Source: Bradyrhizobium erythrophlei (GTDB lineage: Bacteria; Pseudomonadota; Alphaproteobacteria; Rhizobiales; Xanthobacteraceae). From it: a DNA stretch of 64,000 nucleotides. The stretch's first letter is position 1, and each line of letters begins with the position of its first letter. Below the pieces are notes generated by a model. It worked only from the letters and a program-made list of their open reading frames with translations, had not been told where the DNA came from and ran no database searches. Shown piece by piece: positions 7,750-18,300 of the stretch. The stretch spans positions 7,119,501-7,183,500 of the forward strand of contig FSRD01000001.1 in the NCBI GenBank assembly GCA_900129675.1. The letters are read 5' to 3'. A program made the position numbers and the translations under genes.

Positions 7750-8520
7750 ATGAGACGGCCGGTGGTCGGTGTGATCGGGAACGCCTATCGCATCGAAAAT
7801 CGCTTCGCGACACAGATGGTCGGAGAACGCAACCTTCGCGCCGTTGCCGACGTGTCGGGCGCGTTGCCGCTGATGTTCGCGGGATCGCCCGAGATCACCG
7901 ACATCGGCGCCTTGCTCGATGTCGTTGACGGCGTGGTGCTGACCGGGGCGCGGGCCAATGTCCACCCGACGCGGTTCAAGACCGAGCCGCATGAGAAGCA
8001 CGAGCCCTACGATATCCACCGCGACGACGTCGCGCTGGCGCTGTCGGAAGCCTGCGTCGCCCGCGGCGTGCCGCTGTTCGGCATCTGCCGCGGCTTGCAG
8101 GAAATGAACGTCGCCTTCGGCGGCTCGCTGCATCCCGAAATCCGCGAAATACCCGGCCGCATGAATCATCGCATGCCGCGGCTGGAGAACGGCGAGATCC
8201 ATCCTGATCCGACGGTCGTGTTTGCCGACCGGCATGACGTCACGCTGACGCCGGGCGGCGCCTTTGCAAAGCTGCTCGGCCGCGAAACCATCCGCGTCAA
8301 TTCGCTGCACGGGCAGGGCATCCTCGAGCCCGGCAAGCGCGTCGTGATCGAGGGCGTCGCGGAAGACGGCACCATCGAGGCGATCCGGATCGCGGACGCA
8401 CCGGGCTTTGCACTCGGCGTGCAGTGGCATGCGGAATACGACCCGCAACGCAACCCGATCAACCGCGCGCTGTTCCAGGCCTTCGGCGAAGCGCTCAAGC
8501 TGCACCAGCGGGCGACGTAG
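7750..8520 (+). CDS. Class I glutamine amidotransferase, gamma-glutamyl-GABA hydrolase type (PuuD-like)
   Basis: A 256-residue Peptidase_C26 domain protein. The nucleophile is in LFGICRGLQEMN (Cys near residue 117), and the His-Glu pair is in GVQWHAEYDP near residue 225. RVNSLHGQGI is the conserved pre-catalytic segment. The best-known member hydrolyses gamma-glutamyl-GABA to glutamate and GABA in putrescine breakdown. No other puu genes lie nearby, so the substrate is inferred. The ATG at 7750 is used; a TTG two codons upstream is possible. Confidence 0.85.
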   Translation: MRRPVVGVIGNAYRIENRFATQMVGERNLRAVADVSGALPLMFAGSPEITDIGALLDVVDGVVLTGARANVHPTRFKTEPHEKHEPYDIHRDDVALALSEACVARGVPLFGICRGLQEMNVAFGGSLHPEIREIPGRMNHRMPRLENGEIHPDPTVVFADRHDVTLTPGGAFAKLLGRETIRVNSLHGQGILEPGKRVVIEGVAEDGTIEAIRIADAPGFALGVQWHAEYDPQRNPINRALFQAFGEALKLHQRAT

Positions 8521-8560
8521 GTCGGTAGGAATTTCCAGCTCCATGGTCTTGATGCATTAC

Positions 8561-8677
8561 CGTCATTTGCGAGCCACCGGGTCGCGCGAATGCGCGCCCG
8601 ATGACAGGCTCCGCGAAGCAATCCATCTCACCACCGAAAGAAAGAATGGATTGCTTCGTCGCTTCGCTCCTCGCAAT
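8561..8677. repeat. Long inverted repeat (tgcgag..gaagcaatcca type) with nested palindrome in left arm
   Basis: The outer arms are cgtcatttgcgagc..gcgaagcaatccat and its complement atggattgcttcgtcgcttc..gctcctcgcaatg. The left arm is interrupted by about 40 bases (caccgggtcgcgcgaatgcg onward) that themselves form an imperfect palindrome. A second copy of the outer repeat is at 41047-41166, with a different insert in the opposite arm. Confidence 0.8.
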
Positions 8678-8694
8678 GTGGTGCTCTGATTTTA

Positions 8695-9635
8695 AATATG
8701 GGCCCATATTCTCGCGGCGCGATGCGCCCGAAGTTTTGCACGAACGCATTCTCCCTCGATCGAAGAGGGAGCAGGGAATGCCGGGTGCGCGCTGCACCCG
8801 CGGTCTCGTGTGCAAAAGTGCACGAAAGGAAACGCACACGAGCATACAGGTTCAGCGGAAACACTCCGGCATTCCCCGCGCAATGGTTTTACGGCTTATA
8901 TCGCGCTCTCCCCGGCGACGAATTCGTCTTGTCACCGTCGCTGCCGGCTTGATGGCTCATCCGATCCGGTCGGATCGATTTCGCCACCGACAGCTTGGCA
9001 TCAGCAACGGGTGTCGGGACCACACGGTTTTGCCGTACGCAGCACCGCCAGTCGTCTGCGCGCTGTGTTCGCTCACGGACCAAGGCCCGCCCTGCGAACA
9101 CCACCACGCGCCCGACGCCGCTGCGTCCACCGCATCCCGCCCCAACGTTCGTGACGATGGCCAACGCCCCTCTACCGGGACGGGATGGCGGGAGTTATGC
9201 CGCTGATTTGGGGGGAGATGGGAAGAGGAATATTTTTGTTGGAGGGTCTGGACAGGTTTTAGTGATTTGCCCGTCGGGCGCGACGGGAGGCGGAGATGTG
9301 CGGACAGATCAGTGCAAAATGATCAGAGACCGCATTGGCAAGTCTCCAGCAGCGATTGTTGTTTGTCCTCAAGAAGCGTCTAGCCACGGCGCTTAGTCAT
9401 TCATCGAGATTCATTGCTGCGGCGGATCGACGTCCGTTGTGCCCTCCGGCGAGTAAATCCTGCAGCGCCGCGAAATGTTGCGATGTGCCAATAGGCGAGG
9501 CGACATTGCGTGTCGAGGAGGTGTCCAACTGATGCGACGCTCGAATCCCGCCGGCACTGATATGACCGTCACAGAAAAGACTGCGTAGGCTCTCGATCGC
9601 AGGGCAAAGGACCCCGATCACCAATAATCGGACCG
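8695..9635. other. Apparently non-coding, repeat-like kilobase
   Basis: No reading frame here has protein-like composition. Several overlapping frames of 60-200 codons exist on both strands but have Arg/Ser/Pro-rich shadow composition and no good ribosome binding sites. From memory, similar text (gggcccatattctcgcgg.., gtgtgcaaaagtgcacg.., acgaggccc-type stretches) occurs many times in Bradyrhizobium genomes and is often annotated as short hypothetical proteins. I treat it as a dispersed non-coding repeat. The last 250 bases before the binding-protein gene show nothing I can name. Confidence 0.4.
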
Positions 9636-10925
9636 TCACCATTCCTTGAATGTCGGCTCGATGCACCCCCCGCAAACCCAAGGAAAGGTCCAATCGGCCG
9701 TACGTTTGGCACTCTCAGGGAGGTACTTGCTCCAGGCATCCGCTCGGACCGGATTGATCGACTGCCAAATGACATCAAAGGTCCCGGAAGAATTTATTTT
9801 GCCTATCATGACTGGCTTGGAAAGATGATGATTAGTGTTCATCACAACCTCGAAGCCGCTCGGCGCCTTGATCCTTTGACCGTACATGGCCTGCCGGACT
9901 GCATCCACGTCGGTGGTGCCCGCTTGGACAACGGCTTGCGCCCACATCCTGAAGCCAATGAAGGTAGCTTCCATCGGGTCATTTGTGATCTTGTCTCGTT
10001 GCCCGTTGAAGTCTGCCCACATTTTCACGAACACTTCGTTTTCTGCTGAGTTGATTGACTGGAAGTAATTCCAGGCGGCCATGTGCCCGGCGGGGGCGAT
10101 GTCCTCGCCGAGCAATTCGCGCTGGCCGATGGAGAGAGCCATGACTGGAATTGCGTTGGCGTCTACCTGTTGGGCTTCGAGTTCCCTGTAGAAATACGTA
10201 TTTGCATCTCCGTTAACGGTCGATATGACCGCGGTCTTTTTTCCCTCCGAACCGAAGGCTTTGATCCTCTCGACGATCCCTTGCCATTCGGAATAGCCGA
10301 ACGGCGTATAAATCGTCGTAATGTCGTCTGGCGATACCCCCTCTGCGGTAAGATACGCGCTCAGGATTCGGTTGGTCGTGCGCGGATAGACGTAGTCAGT
10401 ACCGAGCAGAACCCATCTGCGGACTTCGCCTCCTTCCTTGCTCATCAGATATCGAACAGCCGGAATTGCCTGCTGATTCGGCGCGGCCCCCGTGTAGAAA
10501 ATGTTGCGCGAGCTTTCTTCACCCTCGTATTGCACTGGGTAGAAAAGCAGGCCGTTCAATTGCTCGAAGACCGGCAGAACGGACTTACGGGAGGCGGAAG
10601 TCCAGCAGCCGAACACGACCGCGACCTTTTGCTTCGAAAGTAGTTCCCTGGCTTCTTTCGCAAAGGCGTCCCAATCAGACGCGGGATCAACGATCACCGG
10701 TTCCAATTTCCGCCCCAGCAGCCCACCTTTCCTGTTTTGGTCTTCTATCAGCATGAGAACCGTGTCCTTAAGTACCGACTCGCTGATTGCCATAGTGCCT
10801 GACAGAGAATGCAGGATACCGATTTTGATGGTGTCTTCGCCCGCGTGAGCCGCCGAAACGACGAGCACGAGCCACAAACCGAACAACCTTGGCATGACAC
10901 CTCGTAGCATCGAAATTGATTTCAT
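9636..10925 (-). CDS. UrtA-like ABC transporter substrate-binding protein (Peripla_BP_6 type)
   Basis: A 429-residue periplasmic binding protein with a signal peptide ending near AAHAGEDTI. The segments IKIGILHSLSGTMAISE, VVFGCWTSASRKSVLPVFE and LFYPVQYEGEE are characteristic of the urea/short-chain-amide binding proteins (UrtA, FmdD). No urtBCDE permease or ATPase genes are in the window, so this is an orphan. Its start codon overlaps the stop of the upstream cyclase gene (ATGA at 10922-10925), so the two are translationally coupled. That suggests it presents a ligand to the cyclase's periplasmic sensor rather than only feeding a transporter; this is inference. The last six residues follow a CGGC pair. 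Confidence 0.85.
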   Translation of the reverse strand: MKSISMLRGVMPRLFGLWLVLVVSAAHAGEDTIKIGILHSLSGTMAISESVLKDTVLMLIEDQNRKGGLLGRKLEPVIVDPASDWDAFAKEARELLSKQKVAVVFGCWTSASRKSVLPVFEQLNGLLFYPVQYEGEESSRNIFYTGAAPNQQAIPAVRYLMSKEGGEVRRWVLLGTDYVYPRTTNRILSAYLTAEGVSPDDITTIYTPFGYSEWQGIVERIKAFGSEGKKTAVISTVNGDANTYFYRELEAQQVDANAIPVMALSIGQRELLGEDIAPAGHMAAWNYFQSINSAENEVFVKMWADFNGQRDKITNDPMEATFIGFRMWAQAVVQAGTTDVDAVRQAMYGQRIKAPSGFEVVMNTNHHLSKPVMIGKINSSGTFDVIWQSINPVRADAWSKYLPESAKRTADWTFPWVCGGCIEPTFKEW

Positions 10926-12841
10926 GTCGCTGCCCCGACCAGCTCGAAAATACGGGTTCCCTTTGTCATGCCCTTGGCAATGACCGCCTCGAGGGATCTG
11001 AACTGAAAGCGATGTTGAACCCGCAAATAGACGCCTTCGCTCACAAGGATAGCGGTCCCAAACTGCTTGTTCAGACCTTCAAGGCGAGCTGCCAGATTCA
11101 CCGTATTGCCGAGCGCCGTGTAGTTCATGCGCTCCGTCGAGCCGAGGTTACCGACGACGGCCTCCCCGACATGAATGCCAAACCGCGTGAAGAATGGCGT
11201 CAGGCCTTCAGCTTCGAACTGGGCGTTAAGCTTTTCGCACGCCATTCTGCCCGAAAGAACGGCGCGGCAAGCCCGCTCGATATGGTCGGGCTGTGGATTG
11301 GGTGCGTTCCAGAACACCATCACGGCGTCGCCGATAAACTTGTCGACTGTGCCGCCTTCGGCGAGGAAGGCCTCTGTCAGCACGGAGAAATACCGCGACA
11401 TTTGGCCCATGAGCATGTCGGGGTTGGCGGACTCGGCGATAATCGTAAAATCTCTAACGTCTGTGAAAACGACGGTAACCTCCTTTCTGACTCCGCCAAG
11501 CTCGGTAGATACGGAATTGTCCATCACCCCTCGGACGATCTCCTTGGGGACGAAGCGCGCGAACGACCGTATGGTGCGCTGCGCGAGATTCACCGCACTG
11601 CCAAGTTCGTGAATTTCCTTAATGCGTGATGCGACCGGCGAGGGGCCGGGTGCAGCCAGCTTCCGGAGTCTGGTTGCCTGCGCCGTAATGTCTTTCAAGG
11701 ATCGAGACATTCCGCTACCAAATATCCAAACGATGGGAACAAACGCAGCACCAGCAATAATTGCGAGGATTAGTCCGGTGAACTGTAGCCTGCGAACATC
11801 CTGGACAAAGTCTCCTTGGGCCGCCAGCAACAATATGTTGGCGTTGTGCTGCTCACCCAGAGTGAATTTCGCTAGTCTGAACAGGTAGCCGTTGCCGTGG
11901 TCGTCACGGATATTTCCATCGTAATGGTCGCGGCCATGCGCCCCTTGCAACACAGCCGCTACGACCCCCGAGTTGATCTCCTTGATGTTGGGCAATTGCG
12001 GTTGGGATGGATGAGTCATCGCGCTGGCAACGAATTGTGCAAAATCGGGGTGGGCGATGAGCGAGCCGGTCGAGTCGAAAATCAAGACGATACCGTGTTC
12101 TCCAGGCCGTTGCGTCTGGACGAAATCGCTGAAAGTGTCGAGCTTGAGATTGGCGGCTAGGACGCCGGGCACCTTGCCCCGCAGGGGTGCGCTAATCGTA
12201 ATCACCGGTACGCGGAAACTAAACGAAAGATAAGGCAGGGAGACCAGCGACCGGTCGGCTTTCATCGTCTCGTGATACCAGGGCTGCTTGCGGGCGTCGT
12301 ATCCGTATTTCCATAGATCCAGTTGTCCAACCTCGTTGCCCTGCCGATCTTCAAAAATTCGTCGCATGTGCAGTTCGCCACCGGGGTTGGGGCGGACCAA
12401 ATCGATGGCAATAGCGGCGCGAGGTGTCGCACGTAACCTCTCGCGCTGCTCCTCGTTGAGGTCACTGGTGCGCCGCACCTGCAACGAAGCGCCATTTTCG
12501 AAGCCGACAGAGATTCTGTCCATTTGGGGCAGTTCCAGCAGTGCGGCTTTGAATAGTGCAATCGCCGGGCCGGTCTCGGTCCCCTCATTTGAATCGGCTA
12601 CGCTGGAACTGGTTGCCAGCACACGCACCAACGATGCTATAGTGGTTATCTCCGTCTGAAGACTTCCCAACGCCTTCGCGCTGGTCGCGTTCATATAGGC
12701 AGACGCAGCTTCCTGCGTTGCAGAACGAAGAGCGCGGACCTGAATAGCAATCAGCAGCGCGGCTAGAGCGACGATAAACACCATCACTGCGGAGGTAATT
12801 GAGGTTCGAAATGTCAACCTCCACCGGCCACTTGGCCGCAT
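10922..12841 (-). CDS. Membrane adenylate/guanylate cyclase with Cache-type periplasmic sensor
   Basis: A 639-residue protein. TM1 is at about residues 13-37 and a periplasmic domain of about 300 residues follows, with a double-Cache look (KYGYDARKQPWYHETMKA, then GVLAANLKLDTFSDFV). TM2 is near residues 345-370, followed by a HAMP-like linker and a class III cyclase domain from about residue 425. Both metal-binding Asp are visible (VVFTDVRDFT and KFIGDAVMVFW), as are the Lys for adenine recognition (TVDKFIGDA) and the transition-state Asn/Arg (GNTVNLAARLE). It should therefore be active and probably makes cAMP. The ATG at 12841 places a basic patch before TM1; a GTG at 12943 is the longest alternative. 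It heads the two-gene unit with the UrtA-like protein. Confidence 0.88.
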   Translation of the reverse strand: MRPSGRWRLTFRTSITSAVMVFIVALAALLIAIQVRALRSATQEAASAYMNATSAKALGSLQTEITTIASLVRVLATSSSVADSNEGTETGPAIALFKAALLELPQMDRISVGFENGASLQVRRTSDLNEEQRERLRATPRAAIAIDLVRPNPGGELHMRRIFEDRQGNEVGQLDLWKYGYDARKQPWYHETMKADRSLVSLPYLSFSFRVPVITISAPLRGKVPGVLAANLKLDTFSDFVQTQRPGEHGIVLIFDSTGSLIAHPDFAQFVASAMTHPSQPQLPNIKEINSGVVAAVLQGAHGRDHYDGNIRDDHGNGYLFRLAKFTLGEQHNANILLLAAQGDFVQDVRRLQFTGLILAIIAGAAFVPIVWIFGSGMSRSLKDITAQATRLRKLAAPGPSPVASRIKEIHELGSAVNLAQRTIRSFARFVPKEIVRGVMDNSVSTELGGVRKEVTVVFTDVRDFTIIAESANPDMLMGQMSRYFSVLTEAFLAEGGTVDKFIGDAVMVFWNAPNPQPDHIERACRAVLSGRMACEKLNAQFEAEGLTPFFTRFGIHVGEAVVGNLGSTERMNYTALGNTVNLAARLEGLNKQFGTAILVSEGVYLRVQHRFQFRSLEAVIAKGMTKGTRIFELVGAAT

Positions 12842-13298
12842 ACGTGCTTTGAGTTCAATCTCCTGCAAAATATCGCTTGCTGCCTTAGGTAATACTGCGG
12901 CTGCTCCGCACGAGAGAGTTGGGACGGGTCGTTGGACACCCACGATGCATCTTCAGCACGGACGGCGCTTGTACGTGGCTGCTCGATTGGGACCAATCCT
13001 GCTCCAGACTTTGGTGATGAGAATCGAGCACATGGCGGCGCCAGGATATGAGCACAGATAAGCCTGACGAGCGCTGGCCAAGGGGCCGTGTTTTTGAGAA
13101 TAACGGATGGTGAACCCCGAGCGCGGAAGCCGTGAGATAAAAGCCATCACGCCGCACAGAAGAATGCGGATCAGCAACTTGGTCATCCTGCTGCTGACCT
13201 TGACCAATCCGGACGACTGCCAGCGTCAGACGAAATGCACCGCAGCCTCAATCTGATCTCGATGTGGCTGTGATCCAAAGCTCTACGTTGATTGGTTG
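12842..13298. other. Intergenic stretch without recognisable gene
   Basis: The region upstream of the cyclase gene and downstream of the TPR gene contains only short overlapping frames on both strands. If the cyclase used the GTG at 12943, about 100 bases of this would be coding. I see no RNA gene, strong hairpin or clear promoter. Confidence 0.4.
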
Positions 13299-14165
13299 CT
13301 ACCGCAGGCCATAGCGCGTGAAGTCGTCGCCGATCCTGGCCTGGATTGTCTTTGCCGCCGAGATGTCGGTATCGCTGCCAGCTTTGTCGCCCTTCTTTAG
13401 CCTGGCGAGCCCGCGTCCATACAGCGCGCTCGCCAGCTTCGGGTCGAGCCGCAGCGCAGAACTATAATCATCGATAGCCGCGTCAAGCTGGCCCATCTTC
13501 AGGTAGGTCAGTCCACGCGAGTCATACGTCGCGGCGTTGCCCGGCCCCGACTGAAGCGCCTTATTGCAGTCCTCCAGTGCCGCCTGCAACGCACCGAGGA
13601 TGGCCCGGGTCCAGCAGCGTCCGTTCCACACGGCTTCCAGATTGGGCTCGATGCGAATTGCCTCGCTATAGTCACGTGTCGCGTGATCGTACTCCTTCTT
13701 CTTCAGATACGCGCCGGCGCGGTTGGCGAAGGCTCCGCCGTAGTTGGGATTGAGCTTGATCGCCTCATCGAAAGCTTTTATCGCGAGGTCGTATTCGCCT
13801 TTTCTCAAGTAAGCCACGCCGCGGTTGTTGAAGGGCTTGGCGTAAGCTGGATCGAGCTTGATCGATTGATCGAAATCCTGGATGGCGCGGTCGTAGTCCC
13901 CCTTTGCGGCATAGGCATTGCCACGATTGTTATAGGCGATGGCCAAGGCCGTCGTCGTGCCTTGACCGGAACCAATGAGCGCTGTGCAGCCATCAATCCG
14001 AGGATCAAGCGTCGTGCGATCCGAGCTGTTGCACAACTCAATATTCCAGAGATAGTTATCCTTCGGCTTCGGCTTCGGATCCTGCGCCGTCGCCGCAGGG
14101 GCGAGCAACAGCGAGATGAGTATCGGCGCCACGCCGTTGATGATGCCCCTTGCGCAAAATTCCAT
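13299..14165 (-). CDS. Secreted tetratricopeptide repeat (TPR) protein
   Basis: A 288-residue protein with a signal peptide (residues 1-28, ending APAATAQ) and a mature part made of about six TPR units of 34 residues. Examples are AIAYNNRGNAYAAKGDYDRA, then PFNNRGVAYLRKGEYDLA, then ATYDSRGLTYLKMGQLDAA. TPR arrays are protein-binding scaffolds. A CWTR/LEDCNKAL pair of Cys in unit 4 could form a disulfide. The ATG at 14165 is chosen because it gives a clean signal peptide. The gene is 116 bp downstream of the FecR-domain gene on the same strand. It probably works with that protein and the giant FecR protein in the envelope. Confidence 0.8.
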   Translation of the reverse strand: MEFCARGIINGVAPILISLLLAPAATAQDPKPKPKDNYLWNIELCNSSDRTTLDPRIDGCTALIGSGQGTTTALAIAYNNRGNAYAAKGDYDRAIQDFDQSIKLDPAYAKPFNNRGVAYLRKGEYDLAIKAFDEAIKLNPNYGGAFANRAGAYLKKKEYDHATRDYSEAIRIEPNLEAVWNGRCWTRAILGALQAALEDCNKALQSGPGNAATYDSRGLTYLKMGQLDAAIDDYSSALRLDPKLASALYGRGLARLKKGDKAGSDTDISAAKTIQARIGDDFTRYGLR

Positions 14166-14281
14166 ATCAGGCTTCCCGATTTTGGGAATGAAGGAATGTG
14201 CGGTCATCGATTTCTGCGAGTGGGCGTCGCACGCCCCGATCGCGGCTTGTAGCGAGAACGGCTCGCGCCCAAGCGGTGATC

Positions 14282-14932
14282 CTAGCACCCTCGACAGATG
14301 TTGAGATTCAACTTGTGATGCTCTTTTTGTTCGGGTTGCTGCGTCGCAGGTGCCCCCGGCTTTTTTATAGGTTTACCCTCTTCAATGAGGGTGGAAAATT
14401 TGACTGTCCCGTCATCCGAAATTTCGACGTGGGGCGTGGTACCGCGAATCCCCATGGTTGCGACGGGGGTGTCGACCTTCATATCGCCAGTCGTCGCGAT
14501 CTTGCCGGCAACGAAAGTGAATGCGCCCTTGGTTAGACTGAACAAGGTCGAGTTGGAGTTCCCGTTTGGGTCGTACACGAACTCGTTCAAAGCCATGCGG
14601 GCATTGCTCGACAGATTGAACGAACTGCCGTCAGTAAAGTTGATGCCGATCCGGCCATCGGCCCCAGTCGCGACCACATCGCCCCGATAGACGAGATCAC
14701 CAACCTTCGCCTGACCGGCTTGACCGGCGACATTTGCCTGAATGACCACCGCATTGGCACGTTCGATCGTGACCGAACCCGTGGCGTTAACAATTTTTCC
14801 AATCGGTTTGGATGCGAGTTCCTGAACAGCCGGCTCGGCTGAATCGCGTTGCGCGTGAGCCGGAACAGGGAAAAAGCCGGCTACCGCGAGAATGAAACCT
14901 GTCACCAATGCGGTAATCGCATGCGTGCACAT
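14282..14932 (-). CDS. Secreted FecR-domain protein
   Basis: A 216-residue protein with a signal peptide (residues 1-28, ending VPAHAQ). A FecR domain covers about residues 45-170: VGDLVYRGDVVATGADGRIG, FTDGSSFNLSSNARMALNEF and VDTPVATMGIRGT. This FecR subtype is common in envelope proteins unrelated to iron signalling. The C-terminus is Lys/Pro/Gln-rich and ends CRGC. The same FecR block recurs, clearly paralogous, in the giant protein starting at 15396 on the other strand. The two genes diverge from a 463-bp region. Confidence 0.85.
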   Translation of the reverse strand: MCTHAITALVTGFILAVAGFFPVPAHAQRDSAEPAVQELASKPIGKIVNATGSVTIERANAVVIQANVAGQAGQAKVGDLVYRGDVVATGADGRIGINFTDGSSFNLSSNARMALNEFVYDPNGNSNSTLFSLTKGAFTFVAGKIATTGDMKVDTPVATMGIRGTTPHVEISDDGTVKFSTLIEEGKPIKKPGAPATQQPEQKEHHKLNLNICRGC

Positions 14933-15395
14933 GATCCCCCCTTCCTGAGAAGATCTTTGGCTTGGCCGCCGCTGGTTCTTTGGGCCGTGGGCTAAGGCCG
15001 CAAGACATACAATTCTAATGCCAAATCGAGATCCATCGCAATTGACCGCCTCAAGCTACGGATGAAAATCCGGGGCGCAAATTGGGTACCCCTAAATCGC
15101 AGGTTGACGACCCCATCCTCATTCGCGAAACTGGTTATAATCATACGGAAAGCATTAATCCGGATACTTTCGCGCTCATGGGAAAGTTCCGCGCCCCGCG
15201 ATCGGACGGCGGTATCCTTTTACGCCGACGTCGCGCTCGACGCGTCGCCTTCCTGAATTGATTGGGTTTTTTGGATCTGGACGGTTCGGCGGGCTGCCTG
15301 GGGCGGCCAGCGCGGGGTTGTGCCCGCGCCAAGAGATCAAAAGAACCGCGGCACCACGCTGGGCCTGAGTTACAGAGCAGGCGAGGGCGAAGCCA
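14933..15395. other. Divergent intergenic region between the two FecR genes
   Basis: It holds no plausible gene. A perfect TATAAT on the plus strand at 15136-15141 could be a -10 element for the giant protein, but no convincing -35 lies 16-18 bp upstream. Bases 15383-15390 (gagggcga) are the likely ribosome binding site for the 15396 start. Shared regulation of both FecR genes is plausible but not shown. Confidence 0.4.
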
Positions 15396-18300
15396 ATGTT
15401 CGTTGCGTCCAGCGTCGGGTGCGGGGACGAGGGTGAGGGCGTTGCGGCCCTGCTCCCCCAGATCATCGGCCAAATTCAGACGGCGATCGGCTACGGCACA
15501 CTCAGGCGTGCGAACGGCATTGCCGTTCAAGTCACGGTTGGCGATCCTGTTTGCCAGGGCGACGTGATCGAGACCGCAGCCGACGGGCGGATCGGAATTC
15601 GCTTCATCGACGGCACCGCGTTCAACCTGTCCGGCGGCACGCGCGTGACGCTGAACGAATTCGTCTGCGACTCCAGCGGCACCTCGCGTTCGGCAGTGTT
15701 CGCGGTGTCGAGAGGGACCTTCGGCTTCATTGCCGGCCAGGTGGCGAAGACCGGTTGCCTTAGCGTCGAAACGCCGGTTGGAAGCATTCGCAGCCGCGCC
15801 CATACCGGTGGCGTCGGCACGCTGTCGCTCGCAGCGCTGGCCTTCTCAATCATCAAGGAAGTCCAGGCCGCGGACTCGAACGTCACATTCCTGGATGACG
15901 ACAACATCGCATACAAGGACATGGCGCACGGCGCATTCGAGCTTGTGACCAAGGAGCCGATCCCGCGACACATCATCGTTGAGGATCCTGGAGCGACAGT
16001 CATCCTAAGCCCGCGCGGGTCCTCGATCAGCGTGAATCAAGTCACAAATAGTGCTGCGCGAATGGCGGAACTGCAGGAGGCCCAGCAGGACGTGCTCGCC
16101 AACTTTGCGAGGGGACCAAACGGGTCGAGCAGTCTTCCCGTCGGCAATCCGCTGCCCGTGCAACCAATCAATTTTATTCAGACCGACATTACCAACCCGC
16201 AAAATCAGCTTCCTGTGTTGGAATCGGAGGTCTTCATTGTCCCCGAGATCATCATCGTACGCCCGACTCTAGCGATCACCGGCATCGCCGGACAAATCGG
16301 CATTGCCTCAGACAACATCATCAATGCCAGCAGAGCGAATGCCGGGGTTGAGATCACGGGCACAACCTCGGGTGTGGAGGACGGGCAGGTCGTTACGGTC
16401 ACCATCGTCGATAGCTCCAACCACGTCGTTCACAACAGTAGGGCCACGGTCACCAACAGCACCTGGTCAATTGACCTCAGCTCGGCGGATGCCAGGGCGC
16501 TGGCCGACGGCATCTACACGCTGACAGCGGACGTGTCGAATGTGGCCGGCATTTCGGCGAACGCCTCCCAGGCGATCAGGGTGGACGAGACCCCGCCGAC
16601 GATCGCAATCGACACCATTGTCAGCAACAACGTCGTCAACGCCAATGTGGCGAGCGCCGGCTTCGCTATCGCCGGCACGACGACCGACGCAGAGAGTGGC
16701 CAGCCGGTGACGATCAAGATCGTCGACAGTTCCGGCCACGTCGTCGACACATTCACCACCACGCTCACGAACAACACCTGGTCAATAAACGTCACCTCGA
16801 CCGAAGCCAAATTGCTGCGTGACGGCACCTATACGGTGACGGCTGACGTTTCGGATTCGGCCGGCAATCCGGCGCCAGAAGCAACGCAAGCGATCGCGGT
16901 CGACGAGACGCTGCCGACAGTGACCTGGTTGCCGCCAGCTGAGAGCGGCATCGAGGGCACGGCGATCGCATTGGGCACGATCACGGCGACCGCGAACAGC
17001 CTGCCGGGCCACAGCAACAGCGTGCAGTCGCTTGTGGTGAGCGGCATCCCGGTCGGAGCAGTGCTCACCGACGGCACGAACAACTTCATGGCGACGAGCG
17101 GTAACACCTCGATCGACGTGAAGAGCTGGAATCTCTCGAGCCTGAAGATCACTCCGCCGAACGACACCAATTTCATCCTGACCATCACGGCGACCGACCA
17201 GGATGCCAACACGGCGAGTACAAGCGAACTGGTGACGGTCGCCCCCCTGGCGCCCGAGCTTCACCCGGTCGCCGCGCAGGGCAATGAGGACACGGCGATT
17301 GCGCTGCAACTTGGCGTGACGGTCACGGGTCTGTCGGGCGTCAACGGAGACGCGTCCCTGAACAGCCTCAATACGCTTGTCGTGAGCGACATCCCGGTGG
17401 GCGCTACGCTGAGCGACGGCACCGGCTTGCCCGGTCATAGCTTTACGGCGGCCGCGGATAACACCTCGTTCGACGTGGCCAACTGGAACCTGTCGAGCTT
17501 GAAGATCACGCCCCCGGCGGAATTCGAAGGAAGCTTCACGCTGACGATTGCGGCGACCGAGCACGATTTGGAAGGCAATATCAGCGCGACGGTGACGGCA
17601 ACCGAGGTCGTGACGGTCGCCCCGGTTGCCGAGCCGCCGACGGCAAGCGCGCCGCCGACGCTGGCGCTCAACGAGAACGCCACCGGCGCGGCGGTTGCCG
17701 GGGTGAACGTCGGGCCGCTGGCGGAGGACAACGACGACACGGTGAGTGCGACGCTGACGGTATCGCATGGGACGCTGCATGTCGCCAGCCTGAGCGGGGT
17801 GACGGTGAGCGGCGACGACAGTGCGACGCTGACGCTGTCGGGGAGCGCGGCGGCCGTGAACACGGTGTTGGCGGGGCTGACCTATACGCCGACCGTGGAC
17901 TACGAAGGCTCCGACACGCTGCGTCTGTCAGTGACGTCGAGCGACGGCTCCAACACCTACCCGACGGCGGCCACCGCCTCGACCGCGATCACGGTGAACC
18001 CGATTGCCGAGCAGCCGACGGCAAGCGCGCCGGCGACGCTAGCGCTCAACGAGAACGCCATCGGCGCGGCGGTTGCCGGGGTGAACGTCGGGCCGCTGGC
18101 GGATGACAACGACGACACGGTGAGTGCGACGCTGACGGTATCGCATGGGACGCTGCGCGTCGCCAGCCTGAGCGGGGTGACGGTGAGCGGCGACGACAGC
18201 GCGACGCTGACGCTGTCGGGGAGCGCGGCGGCCGTGAACACGCTGTTGGCGGGGCTGACCTATACGCCGACCGTGGACTACGAAGGCTCCGACACGCTGC

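Noticed and set aside
6760..8544. A 594-codon minus-strand open frame
   Set aside because: It is antisense to the hypothetical protein and the glutamine amidotransferase, and has no domain features.
8601..9206. A 201-codon plus-strand frame as a gene
   Set aside because: It starts inside a dispersed repeat, has Arg/Ser/Pro-rich composition, no ribosome binding site, and similar text is a known annotation artefact in the genus.
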